Positions 1 to 7,775 of a stretch of DNA of 64,000 nt are shown here, one piece after another. Positions within the stretch are counted from its first letter, which is position 1. Every line of letters starts with the position of its first letter. The notes under the pieces were generated by a model, which had not been told where the DNA came from, ran no database searches, and saw nothing but the letters and a program-made list of their open reading frames with translations. The stretch comes from an uncultured Agathobacter sp. (GTDB lineage: Bacteria > Bacillota > Clostridia > Lachnospirales > Lachnospiraceae): the NCBI GenBank assembly GCA_934365945.1, contig CAKRNE010000005.1:71976-135975 (forward strand). Direction: 5' to 3'. Made by a program: the position numbers and the translations under genes.

Positions 1-1
1 A

Positions 2-82
2 ATTGCGGTTGTGCTTCTCGTAATCGTATTCTTAATCAACATCCTGACAAAGGTGCTGGCAAAGAAATTCCAGGCGAAATAG
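2..82 (+). CDS. C-terminal end of a membrane permease, possibly PstA (partial)
   Basis: Only the last 26 codons are in the window. They encode a hydrophobic helix (IAVVLLVIVFLINIL) followed by a short basic tail (AKKFQAK), as at the C terminus of ABC transporter permeases. PstA proteins end in this way, and pstB-phoU lies 13 kb downstream behind a separate PhoP-type promoter, so a phosphate permease is a reasonable guess. The visible part carries no diagnostic motif, and any polytopic membrane protein could end like this. An intrinsic terminator follows directly. Confidence 0.45.
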   Translation: MAVVLLVIVFLINILTKVLAKKFQAK

Positions 83-94
83 TTAATGAATTTT

Positions 95-126
95 GAAGCT
101 TCGATATCGGTCGGGGCTTCTTTTTG
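95..126 (+). terminator. Intrinsic terminator of the upstream permease gene
   Basis: An 8-bp stem (GAAGCTTC pairing with GGGGCTTC through two G-U pairs) with a 10-base loop is followed by a run of T. It lies 13 bases after the permease stop codon and separates that gene from the sigma factor gene. Confidence 0.75.
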
Positions 127-237
127 TTATACATAAAAAATATTTAGAAAATTTGTATTTTATGTGATAATTGGTATATGTAAAGCGTTTATATATTAGA
201 ACAGAAAAATTTGAAGCGGAAATAACAGGGGATCATA

Positions 238-714
238 GTGAACAACATAGAATACGAAAAAGCTGTAACCCTTTATATGTCAAGCATATATAAAGTGGCA
301 TTGAACGCATGCAGAAATACAGCAGATGCAGAGGATATAGTACAAACTACATATGAAAAATTGTGGAAATGTAACAAAACATTTACAGATTTTGAACATA
401 TGAAAAAATGGCTCATACGAGTATCTATAAATGAATGTAATTCTTTATTCAGAACTCCATGGATGAAGAAGCGGGCGGCAGAGAGCGAATTGGAAAAACT
501 GTCATTTTCCACACCGGAAAAATCGGATCTCTATTATGCATTAGACAATCTTACACAGAAAGAGAGGGAAATTCTTCATCTATATTATTATGAGGATTAT
601 AAGGTCAGTGAAATAGCAGATATTATGCATATGTCAGAATCGGCAATACAAACGCGGCTATATAGAGCAAGAATGAAGTTAAAAACCGAGTTGGAGAAAG
701 AAGGTTGGAAATGA
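238..714 (+). CDS. ECF-type RNA polymerase sigma factor (sigma-70 family)
   Basis: 158 residues with the two-domain layout of extracytoplasmic-function sigma factors. Region 2 is at about residues 8-75 (ALNACRNTADAEDIVQTTYEKLW, then the motif KKWLIRVSINEC). Region 4 is at about 95-152 (LTQKEREILHLYYYEDYKVSEIADIMHMSESAIQTRLYRARMKL is the sigma-4 helix-turn-helix). The start is GTG, supported by AGGGGA 6 bases upstream. The gene overlaps the next ORF at ATGA, so the pair is translationally coupled. That neighbour has one membrane span and is the likely anti-sigma factor. The target promoters cannot be told from the sequence. Confidence 0.9.
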   Translation: MNNIEYEKAVTLYMSSIYKVALNACRNTADAEDIVQTTYEKLWKCNKTFTDFEHMKKWLIRVSINECNSLFRTPWMKKRAAESELEKLSFSTPEKSDLYYALDNLTQKEREILHLYYYEDYKVSEIADIMHMSESAIQTRLYRARMKLKTELEKEGWK

Positions 715-1520
715 TGAAAGAGTACAAGGAAATTTATAAAGATACTTTTGATGAAATAAATCCGGCAACAGATCTGGAAAAAAGAGTTCGTGACAAAAAA
801 TTTACGCATAAAAGAATAAAAAATGGTTGGGTAGCAGCAATCATAATGCTGATAATAGTTGGTACTGCGACAGGAATAGAGGCAGCAATGAGTCACTTTT
901 CGTTTCTTAGTGTTTTTTCACAGAAGGAAGAGTCTGGATATCAGATAAAAATAGATACAGATAGGATTAATATGAATGATTTGAATGGGCAGATCAGTGA
1001 AATAGAGGATGCTGTAAAAAAGCAGATACAGAATCATAAGAGTTTTTCGGACGAAGATCCATGCCAGTATATGAAGTATTTTGACTCAATAGAGGAGTGT
1101 ATGAAATACATTGGTTTAAACGAGGAATATTATGTTATTGAGAATACTACCCCAGCAACATTGAATGTACAATGTGATAAAAACGGAGATATTTTAAGTA
1201 TCCGGGTAGAGACTGACTATACAATAAATGGAGATAATGTGCAGCTCTGGTATTACATTTTTTCTGAAAAAGAAGATAGTGACAGTATATTTGAAACTGT
1301 TGTGAATGGTAAAGCAGATTATAAAATTGAGGACAAAACATTGAAGGATGGGACGCTTATACCAATTATTATGTCTGGATCAAATGTAGAAACATATTTT
1401 TCAAAGGGACATGTAACATATGCCATTAATGTTATAAATGAGGATGGGGATACAGAAGCAGCAAAGAAAACGATGGATATGGCTGTGGGCGGTTTCAAAT
1501 GTGAAAATGGTTATAATTAA
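711..1520 (+). CDS. Single-pass membrane protein, candidate anti-sigma factor
   Basis: About 269 residues. A cytoplasmic N-terminal tail of about 42 residues is followed by one transmembrane helix (WVAAIIMLIIVGTATGIEAA) and a long acidic extracytoplasmic domain. This layout and the 4-base overlap with the sigma gene are those of anti-sigma factors of the DUF4179-like type found next to Firmicute ECF factors. I chose ATG 711, with GAAGG 6-7 bases upstream, over a TTG at 705. No zinc-binding HxxxCxxC motif is visible in the short tail, so it is not a ZAS-type anti-sigma factor. The function rests on context. Confidence 0.65.
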   Translation: MMKEYKEIYKDTFDEINPATDLEKRVRDKKFTHKRIKNGWVAAIIMLIIVGTATGIEAAMSHFSFLSVFSQKEESGYQIKIDTDRINMNDLNGQISEIEDAVKKQIQNHKSFSDEDPCQYMKYFDSIEECMKYIGLNEEYYVIENTTPATLNVQCDKNGDILSIRVETDYTINGDNVQLWYYIFSEKEDSDSIFETVVNGKADYKIEDKTLKDGTLIPIIMSGSNVETYFSKGHVTYAINVINEDGDTEAAKKTMDMAVGGFKCENGYN

Positions 1521-1548
1521 CAATTTATAATAAATGAGGAGTAGATAT

Positions 1549-1743
1549 ATGAGTAAAAAGAAAATAAATACACTCACAGTGGCAAGCAGTCTGATATTTG
1601 GGATAATAATTGCTTTAATTGTAGTCCAGTATTCAAAATATGAATATCTAAGTGATCTGACAAACGGTTTGTATAAGGAGAATTACATATATTTTAAAGT
1701 AAAATGTAACCTCCGCATTAAAAAACTGCTATATAGTATGTAA
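1549..1743 (+). CDS. Small single-span membrane protein, function unknown
   Basis: About 64 residues from ATG 1549, preceded by GAGGAG at 1536-1541. A basic N terminus (MSKKKINTL) leads into one hydrophobic helix (ASSLIFGIIIALIVVQY) and a short polar tail ending in KKLLYSM. It sits 28 bases after the candidate anti-sigma gene and 30 bases before fructokinase. The start resembles the N terminus of larger permease-like proteins, so it may be the remnant of a longer gene, or a small membrane protein of the sigma operon. It belongs to no family I recognise. Confidence 0.45.
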   Translation: MSKKKINTLTVASSLIFGIIIALIVVQYSKYEYLSDLTNGLYKENYIYFKVKCNLRIKKLLYSM

Positions 1744-1773
1744 CCCACAAATACAGGAATACAGGAGGAAACT

Positions 1774-2763
1774 ATGGCAGATTACAAATATGATGTGGCA
1801 GCTCTTGGGGAGCTTCTTATTGATTTTACGGAAAACGGAACAAGCGGACAGGGAAATCCGATATACGAGGCCAATCCGGGCGGAGCACCGTGTAACGTAC
1901 TTTCCATGTTAAAAAAGCTCGGACATAACGTGGCATTTATCGGAAAAGTGGGAAATGACATATTCGGGAGACAGCTTAAAACGGCAGTTGGGAATGTAGG
2001 CATAGATACAACAGGACTTGTGACAGATGATGATGTGCGCACAACACTGGCATTTGTGGAAACATTTGTAGATGGTGACAGAGACTTCTCATTTTACAGA
2101 AATCCGGGAGCTGATATGATGTTAAATCCGGATGATGTGAATGAGGACGTTATCAGAGGTGCAAGGATATTCCATATGGGAACGCTTTCCATGACACATG
2201 AACCTGTAAGAAGTGCAACCTGTAAAGCTGTAGCAGTGGCGCAGAGCGTACAGGCTATGATATCATTTGATCCGAATATCAGAGAACCACTGTGGGATGA
2301 CATGGAGGATGCGAAGGAGCAGACTGCATTCGGACTTTCAGTTTGTGATATATTAAAGATCTCTGACAATGAGATTCAGTGGTTTACAGGTGAGCAGGAC
2401 TTTGATGCCGGTATCAAAAAGATACAGGATGAGTACAATATTCCTCTTATCCTGCTCTCACTTGGAAAAGTAGGAAGCCGCGCATATCTTAAGAATAATG
2501 TCACGGATGTAAAGGCAGAAGTACCTGCATTTGTCCGTGAGGATACAGTTGAGACAACAGGTGCAGGAGATACTTTCGGAGGCTGCTGTCTGCATTATGT
2601 ACTCGAGCATTGCCCTGAGGGAACTGATATAAATGACGTGGACTGGACGGAAGAAAATCTCAAAGAAATGCTGACATTTGCAAACAAGGCAGCGTCTATC
2701 ATCACCACACGAAAAGGTGCGCTTGCGGTAATGCCGACACTTGAAGAGATAAATGCACAGTAG
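1774..2763 (+). CDS. scrK: Fructokinase (PfkB/ribokinase family)
   Basis: 329 residues, the usual length for PfkB-family fructokinases. It probably phosphorylates fructose at C6 in the cytoplasm. Seen in order: the N-terminal strand AALGELLIDFTE, the sugar-binding glycine motif NPGGAPCNV at residues 34-42, and the C-terminal PfkB signature TTGAGDTFGG, with D266 as the catalytic base. The start is ATG after AGGAGG. No sucrose hydrolase or PTS gene is adjacent, so it seems to be a solitary gene ended by the strong terminator at 2787. Another PfkB substrate such as a different ketose or adenosine is possible, but overall similarity favours fructokinase. Confidence 0.85.
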   Translation: MADYKYDVAALGELLIDFTENGTSGQGNPIYEANPGGAPCNVLSMLKKLGHNVAFIGKVGNDIFGRQLKTAVGNVGIDTTGLVTDDDVRTTLAFVETFVDGDRDFSFYRNPGADMMLNPDDVNEDVIRGARIFHMGTLSMTHEPVRSATCKAVAVAQSVQAMISFDPNIREPLWDDMEDAKEQTAFGLSVCDILKISDNEIQWFTGEQDFDAGIKKIQDEYNIPLILLSLGKVGSRAYLKNNVTDVKAEVPAFVREDTVETTGAGDTFGGCCLHYVLEHCPEGTDINDVDWTEENLKEMLTFANKAASIITTRKGALAVMPTLEEINAQ

Positions 2764-2786
2764 GATGGTCATCCCATTGATTATAG

Positions 2787-2830
2787 AAAGAGTGTAGAAC
2801 AAGTAAAAATGTTCTGCACTCTTTTATTAT
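2787..2830. terminator. Bidirectional terminator between convergent genes
   Basis: A 14-bp stem (AAAGAGTGTAGAAC with GTTCTGCACTCTTT, one G-U pair) has a 10-base loop, with T-rich sequence on the plus side and a matching A-rich run on the other. It lies between fructokinase (plus) and the lipase-like gene (minus) and can serve both. Confidence 0.85.
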
Positions 2831-2837
2831 AAGCATA

Positions 2838-4031
2838 TCAAAATCCCCGATTTTTAAGATCAGCCACAAGCTGTACATAAAACTCGCGCACATCAAACCC
2901 CGGTATATTTTCCCTATTCAGATCTATCATATCACCGTGTGATATTCCCCTTTTTCCATTTACAGTCAGAAACTGATAATTCTGTCCCCATGGAAATGAT
3001 TCCTCCCCTACGAGTCCATCATTCGCACCATCGAAATATTTTACCAGAGGATATGTGAAGTTGAGTGGAAATCTGCCGGAGGTTGGTCGGTTGAGCTTTG
3101 ATCCTATCGACTGGTAATATATTCTTGGATCATCCTTCACCTCTTCGTTGAATTTGCGGCAATTTTCAAAGGTAAGGTCATACACGGCCGACAGAAAATC
3201 GGGATTTACATCACCGAGTTTTGCTGCACTGGCATTGTAGGCTCGTTCAACCATATGCTGTTGCTTTTCGGGTATCTTTGTCAGCAGATAGTCGGCAAAC
3301 TGGCATCCGCGGTGCGGTGTGTTTATCGTGGTAAGCGATGCCACATACGGTGCTATATCTGTCAGGGCGATAGCGGCTCTTGTGTCAAGACCGCCCTTGG
3401 AATGTGCGATCACATTGACCTTGCCGCAGCCGGTCTCATTTACAATCTGATGGATACGTGCGGCAAGCTCTTTTGCACTGTCGCGCACGGCAGCAGCACT
3501 ATTGTGATTGCCATAGTAGATGACTGCTCCGTTTTTCTCAAGCTCTTCCGGAATTCTGCCCCAATAGTTTAGATGTTCAAAATCCCTGAAAAAGACACCA
3601 TGCACCATAAGGATAGGATATCTGGTGTGGCATATCGCCTGTTCGGTGCGTATTTCATCCCGTTTCTGTCGAAGCTTTTCTGTTTTTATCTCAGTCCCGA
3701 CAGTTTTTATGATGATATGCAGCATGATAAGATGAGCTATCGGTATCCAGCCGCACACGATGCCGAGTACGCGCCACCTGATACCGAGCTGCTCTGAGGT
3801 AAGATATACGGTTATGATTCCTATCCAGAAGATAACGCTTTCTATCAGTATGACAAGTCCGAGGCGTATCAGCCAGTAGGCAGTTTCGGTTACTATCCCT
3901 GTCGGACCGCCAAACCATTTCTCATAACAGCCGAAAAATCCGAGCAGTAGCCATATCGATAAGAGCACAGTTGACCAGCAGAATATCTTGAGCATTATCC
4001 TGCCGAAGTTGCAGATACTTATTCTTTTCAT
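2838..4031 (-). CDS. Membrane-anchored alpha/beta hydrolase, lipase-like
   Basis: About 397 residues from ATG 4031, which has a GGAGA site. An upstream in-frame ATG at 4076 has none. The N-terminal part holds about three hydrophobic segments (IFCWSTVLLSIWLLLGFFG; LIRLGLVILIESVIFWIGIITVYL; WRVLGIVCGWIPIAHLIMLHII). The C-terminal part is an alpha/beta hydrolase: the oxyanion-region motif YPILMVHGVFF, the nucleophile elbow VIAHSKGGLD (serine in HSKGG), and a likely acid and histidine in DGANDGLV and GISHGDM. The HSKGG elbow is typical of triacylglycerol lipases and acyltransferases of Gram-positive bacteria. The substrate is unknown. It is transcribed alone. Confidence 0.75.
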   Translation of the reverse strand: MKRISICNFGRIMLKIFCWSTVLLSIWLLLGFFGCYEKWFGGPTGIVTETAYWLIRLGLVILIESVIFWIGIITVYLTSEQLGIRWRVLGIVCGWIPIAHLIMLHIIIKTVGTEIKTEKLRQKRDEIRTEQAICHTRYPILMVHGVFFRDFEHLNYWGRIPEELEKNGAVIYYGNHNSAAAVRDSAKELAARIHQIVNETGCGKVNVIAHSKGGLDTRAAIALTDIAPYVASLTTINTPHRGCQFADYLLTKIPEKQQHMVERAYNASAAKLGDVNPDFLSAVYDLTFENCRKFNEEVKDDPRIYYQSIGSKLNRPTSGRFPLNFTYPLVKYFDGANDGLVGEESFPWGQNYQFLTVNGKRGISHGDMIDLNRENIPGFDVREFYVQLVADLKNRGF

Positions 4032-4098
4032 AACATTTTCTCCATTTTTAACATACGCTGTTTTGACGCGAAGCATATTCCAAATATTAATTGTAGGC

Positions 4099-4260
4099 TT
4101 ACTTAGAAAGAGCCGTAGAACTCCTGCTTAGGAATGTCGCATAGAAAAGCTGTACAATGATCTGCACCATTGTAGAGACAGCACGCTGCATATGATAAAG
4201 GCAGACCTGTGCAATAAACATTTTTCGCAGTCCTTCGGACGCATTTCCATAAGTATTCAT
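4099..4260 (-). CDS. Small protein of 53 residues, function unknown
   Basis: ATG 4260 has a near-ideal AAGGAG 8 bases upstream, which supports translation of a 53-residue product starting MNTYGNASEGLRKMF. It contains an amphipathic to hydrophobic stretch (STMVQIIVQLFYATFL) and ends SSTALSK. It lies upstream of the lipase-like gene on the same strand. The 37-base hairpin block found again before rlmD precedes it. A small regulatory or membrane-associated protein is possible; no family is recognised. Confidence 0.5.
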   Translation of the reverse strand: MNTYGNASEGLRKMFIAQVCLYHMQRAVSTMVQIIVQLFYATFLSRSSTALSK

Positions 4261-4278
4261 AGTGAAAACTCCTTTTCT

Positions 4279-4316
4279 TAATGATATGAGGGTCAAAATG
4301 TATTTTGCCCCTCATG
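4279..4316 (-). repeat. Hairpin block shared with 59418-59454
   Basis: Read on the minus strand, ATGAGGGGCAAAA pairs with TTTTGACCCTCAT around a 4-base loop and is followed by ATCATTA. The same 37 bases, with one mismatch in the loop, occur at 59418-59454, where they also lie about 20-25 bases before a start codon in the same orientation. It could be an operator, an RNA hairpin in the 5' leader or a dispersed repeat. Conservation of the loop and the flank goes beyond what a plain terminator needs. Confidence 0.7.
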
Positions 4317-4426
4317 ATTAATCAGATATACCCTTTAATCATAATATAAATATATCAGTAACCCGGATAGAAGTAAATCCCAAGTTAAAGTTACATTTCT
4401 TAATCAAATCTTAATATGTTACATAA

Positions 4427-4455
4427 TTGGATTTTAATGTTACAATTGATACAAT
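4427..4455 (+). promoter_or_regulatory. Promoter of the response regulator/kinase operon
   Basis: TTGGAT and TACAAT are separated by 17 bases, about 30 bases before the response regulator start. Two related words, TTAATATGTTACA at 4411 and TTAATGTTACA at 4434, lie about 23 bases apart over the promoter and may be binding sites of the regulator itself. Confidence 0.55.
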
Positions 4456-4485
4456 AAGACCAACATAAAACTTCCGGAGGCAATT

Positions 4486-5175
4486 ATGTATAAAGTATTA
4501 GTATGTGATGATGAAAAAGACATTGTATCGGCAATCAGTATTTATTTGACCAGCGATGGCTACGAGGTAATTCCGGCGCGAAACGGCATGGAGGCGCTCG
4601 ACATAGTAAAGCACAATGACGTGCAGCTTGTCCTGATGGACATCATGATGCCTGTCATGGACGGCATAGAGGCGATGGTGGAAATCAGAAAAATCTCTAA
4701 TGTGCCGGTCATACTGCTCACTGCCAAAAGTGAGGACACTGACAAGGTACTCGGGCTCACGGTCGGAGCAGATGACTATGTGACGAAGCCGTTTAACCCG
4801 GTAGAGCTGCAGGCGAGGGTAAAGTCGCAGATCAGGAGATACATGCTTCTCGGCGCAGGCAATACAAGCGTAGGAAAGCTGGTAATCGGCGGCATCGAGC
4901 TGGATGACAAATCAAAGACAGTGACAGTTGATGGCGAGGCAGCAAACCTCACACGTACAGAGTACGATATTTTGAAGCTTCTCATGGAGCATCCGGGCGA
5001 GGTGTATTCGCCGAATCAGATATATGCAAAGGTCTGGAAGGATGAGCCATACGGGACAGAAAACACGGTGGCGGTACATATCCGTCATCTCAGAGAAAAA
5101 GTGGAGATAAATCCGGCTGAGCCAAGATACCTAAAGGTCATCTGGGGCCGCGGATACAAAATTGACGCTGAATAG
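4486..5175 (+). CDS. OmpR/PhoB-family response regulator
   Basis: 229 residues. The receiver domain is at 1-118, with the acidic pocket CDDEKD, the phosphoacceptor aspartate in LVLMDIMMPVMDG and the switch lysine in VTKPFNP. The winged-helix DNA-binding domain is at about 130-228 (LTRTEYDILKLLMEHPGEVYS and the recognition segment TENTVAVHIRHLREKVE). The start is supported by CCGGAGG. It acts as a DNA-binding regulator controlled by the kinase encoded 57 bases downstream. The stimulus and targets are unknown. Confidence 0.93.
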   Translation: MYKVLVCDDEKDIVSAISIYLTSDGYEVIPARNGMEALDIVKHNDVQLVLMDIMMPVMDGIEAMVEIRKISNVPVILLTAKSEDTDKVLGLTVGADDYVTKPFNPVELQARVKSQIRRYMLLGAGNTSVGKLVIGGIELDDKSKTVTVDGEAANLTRTEYDILKLLMEHPGEVYSPNQIYAKVWKDEPYGTENTVAVHIRHLREKVEINPAEPRYLKVIWGRGYKIDAE

Positions 5176-5232
5176 GTGCGTGCTTGATACAGTTTTGTCA
5201 GGTGAAGCACTATAAAATGAAAGGTGAATGAT

Positions 5233-7656
5233 ATGAAAAAAATATCAAGGAATCTGTGGCTTAAGTTTGCGGCATTTATAGTCTGCTCGGTCATGGCGGC
5301 AGGGCTTGTTGTGACAACGATAGTTGCAGTGTACACAAACAATTATGAAAGCACAGCACAGCTAAGGGATGAAATTCATGCGAATATTGCAGGAGCCTAT
5401 AGCAGACAGATGGTGTACAATTATGAATCCGGTGATGACAATGCATTTTCGCAGATGATGGACGATACCAACCTGCAGGCTGCAGTGGTAAAGAGCAATG
5501 AAACATCAGAGGACAAGGTAGATGTAAAATCTGATGCTGCAAAGGTATATTCAAGTGTAGATGAAATATCAAATCCGGATTATATTTTTAGCTACAAGGC
5601 AAAGAACTTAAAGTGGAACAGATTATCAAATGTCTGGGATGCAATGAGCGGCAGCTATGAGGAGGCAGACGATGCATCAAACGATATGAACAGTGAGAGA
5701 CTCAGCTCAATCATGTATTCCAAGACAAATGGGCTCTTTTATCTGTGCCTGAATGATGGCACAGCTTATGTCATTCCAAAGGTGAGGGTGATGACAGGCT
5801 CTAACGATAACAGCTCGCTTGGCTTATATAAGGCAGTTGAGAAAACCGATGAGAATGGAAACAAATACTTTGCCTACGAGGAACTGTTTTCAGGCCAGTC
5901 ACTCGATATTACAGGCTTTGCCGAGTGGAAAAATGTAAAGTGCTACGATGAAAAAGGAAATCACATAAAGTGTGGCATGAATCTGAGTGATGACGGCGAA
6001 TCAGGCTTTGAAAGTGACGGCTCTTACTACGATTATAATGAGGATATCTATTATGACCGTTACGAAATCATAAAAGTGGTGGAGCAGGTGAATGAGAGCT
6101 ATGAGCTTCTACCGGATACCTTTAATATATCAGACAACGGAATTGTGTACTATCCATACACCCAAACGGAAGATAAGCCTGAGTACTATTATGTGTATGC
6201 AAAGCTCCCGCAGCAGCTTCAGGAAAAGGGCGATTACTTCAATCAGGCAGACAGCTTACTTGACGTCATGGAATTTACAGAGGCTCATTTGAGTGTATTG
6301 TTTGTCGTATTTATACTTGGTTTTGTGATTACAGCAGGATATCTGCTGGTAGTTGCCGGAAAACGCGAGGATTCGGAAGAAATTAAATTACGATTATATG
6401 ACAGGCTGCCGTATGAGGTGATGCTCGGTGTGACAATGCTAGCAGACTTTATGGTATTTCCGGCAGGCTTTTTACTTATAAAGCAGCTTCCGGTGGTAGC
6501 ACTGATTTGTCTGGCTGCAACCATGGTTTCGCTTGAAGCAATCCTTACAACATATGTAAGAATCAGGGCGCATGAGTTCTGGAAGCATACACTGTGCTAC
6601 TATGTCGTGAGATTTTTATTAAAGCCTGTCAAAAAGCTATGCAGGGTAGTGTTTGGACCAATCAGATACGGTTTTTCATGGATAGAAAAAAATGTACCGC
6701 TGTTTCTGATCAGTATACTGGCATTCGGCTTTTTATGCCTGCTTGAGCTTATAGGCTTTGGCATGGAGAGTATAGGCTTTTTATTCATTATAAAGCTTAT
6801 AGAGCTTGCACTGCTTATCACATTTATCATGCAGTATGACAGGATAAGATGCGCCGCAAAGGCTATAGCAAACGGTGATTTTTCACAGCCGGTTGATACA
6901 TCAAGGCTTATGCTGTTTTTCAGAAAGCATGGTGAGAATCTGAACAATGTGAGCAATGGAATAGAGGCTGCGGTCTCTGAAAAAATGAAGAGCGAGCGCT
7001 TCAGGACGGAGCTCATCACAAATGTGTCACATGACATCAAGACACCGCTCACCTCGATTATCAATTATGTGGACCTGTTGCAGAAGGAGGACATAGATAA
7101 TGAGAAGGTACGCGAATATCTTGACGTTCTCGACAGACAGTCATCACGTCTGAAAAAATTAATTCAGGATTTACTCGAAGCCTCAAAGGCGTCGACGGGC
7201 AGCATAAATGTAGAGCTGGAGGAACTGGATGCGGCAGTTATGCTGTCACAGGTAGCCGGGGAATATGAAGAAAAATTCAAGAAAAATAATCTTGATTTAA
7301 TTATTAAAAATGACGTTACACCTGTCATGATTCAGGCAGACGGACGACATCTGTGGAGAGTGTTTGATAACCTGATGAACAACATCAACAAATACGCCCA
7401 GCCGGGCACGAGAGTGTATATTGATATCATACCAAAGGATGGCGGAGCTATCATAACCTTCAAGAATGTATCAGCTACACCGCTTAATATTTCAAGCGAT
7501 GAGCTCAAGGAGCGTTTTGTCAGAGGAGACAGCTCACGAAATACCGAGGGCAGCGGACTGGGGCTTTCCATTGCAGAAAGTCTCATGAAGCTCATGAAAG
7601 GTACTTTGGAGCTGACTGTGGACGGTGATCTTTTTAAGGTGACTTTGGAGTTTTAA
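5233..7656 (+). CDS. Large membrane sensor histidine kinase
   Basis: About 807 residues from ATG 5233 (AAAGGTGA upstream; an in-frame GTG at 5224 is less well placed). One N-terminal span (FAAFIVCSVMAAGLVVTTIVAVY) precedes an extracytoplasmic domain of about 310 residues rich in Asp, Ser and Tyr. About five further spans follow (residues 350-540), then a HAMP-like linker. The HisKA domain has the phosphorylated histidine in NVSHDIKTPLTSI. The HATPase domain shows LMNNINKYA and GSGLGLSIAES. The multi-span middle is unusual for a simple two-span kinase and suggests sensing within or near the membrane. It is the cognate partner of the preceding regulator. Confidence 0.88.
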   Translation: MKKISRNLWLKFAAFIVCSVMAAGLVVTTIVAVYTNNYESTAQLRDEIHANIAGAYSRQMVYNYESGDDNAFSQMMDDTNLQAAVVKSNETSEDKVDVKSDAAKVYSSVDEISNPDYIFSYKAKNLKWNRLSNVWDAMSGSYEEADDASNDMNSERLSSIMYSKTNGLFYLCLNDGTAYVIPKVRVMTGSNDNSSLGLYKAVEKTDENGNKYFAYEELFSGQSLDITGFAEWKNVKCYDEKGNHIKCGMNLSDDGESGFESDGSYYDYNEDIYYDRYEIIKVVEQVNESYELLPDTFNISDNGIVYYPYTQTEDKPEYYYVYAKLPQQLQEKGDYFNQADSLLDVMEFTEAHLSVLFVVFILGFVITAGYLLVVAGKREDSEEIKLRLYDRLPYEVMLGVTMLADFMVFPAGFLLIKQLPVVALICLAATMVSLEAILTTYVRIRAHEFWKHTLCYYVVRFLLKPVKKLCRVVFGPIRYGFSWIEKNVPLFLISILAFGFLCLLELIGFGMESIGFLFIIKLIELALLITFIMQYDRIRCAAKAIANGDFSQPVDTSRLMLFFRKHGENLNNVSNGIEAAVSEKMKSERFRTELITNVSHDIKTPLTSIINYVDLLQKEDIDNEKVREYLDVLDRQSSRLKKLIQDLLEASKASTGSINVELEELDAAVMLSQVAGEYEEKFKKNNLDLIIKNDVTPVMIQADGRHLWRVFDNLMNNINKYAQPGTRVYIDIIPKDGGAIITFKNVSATPLNISSDELKERFVRGDSSRNTEGSGLGLSIAESLMKLMKGTLELTVDGDLFKVTLEF

Positions 7657-7735
7657 GCTTTTTAAAACAATATTATGATACCTATTGACCGTCTAATCAT
7701 ATTATATATTGAACTTATAAGACATAAGAAACAAT

Positions 7736-7763
7736 AAAGGCCGGGGCAGATGCCCCGGCCTTT
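7736..7763. terminator. Strong terminator hairpin between convergent genes
   Basis: A perfect 12-bp stem (AAAGGCCGGGGC with its complement) has a 4-base loop. On the minus strand it is followed by TTATTGTTTCTT, so it best serves the AAA/nuclease-like gene, but it can also stop the kinase operon. A closely similar hairpin at 9437-9465 lies on the other side of that gene. Confidence 0.85.
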
Positions 7764-7775
7764 ACACTACTATTT

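Noticed and set aside
6600..7064. 154-codon ORF on the minus strand within the kinase gene
   Set aside because: It is opposite the membrane and HisKA region of an intact histidine kinase and has no ribosome site or known motif.
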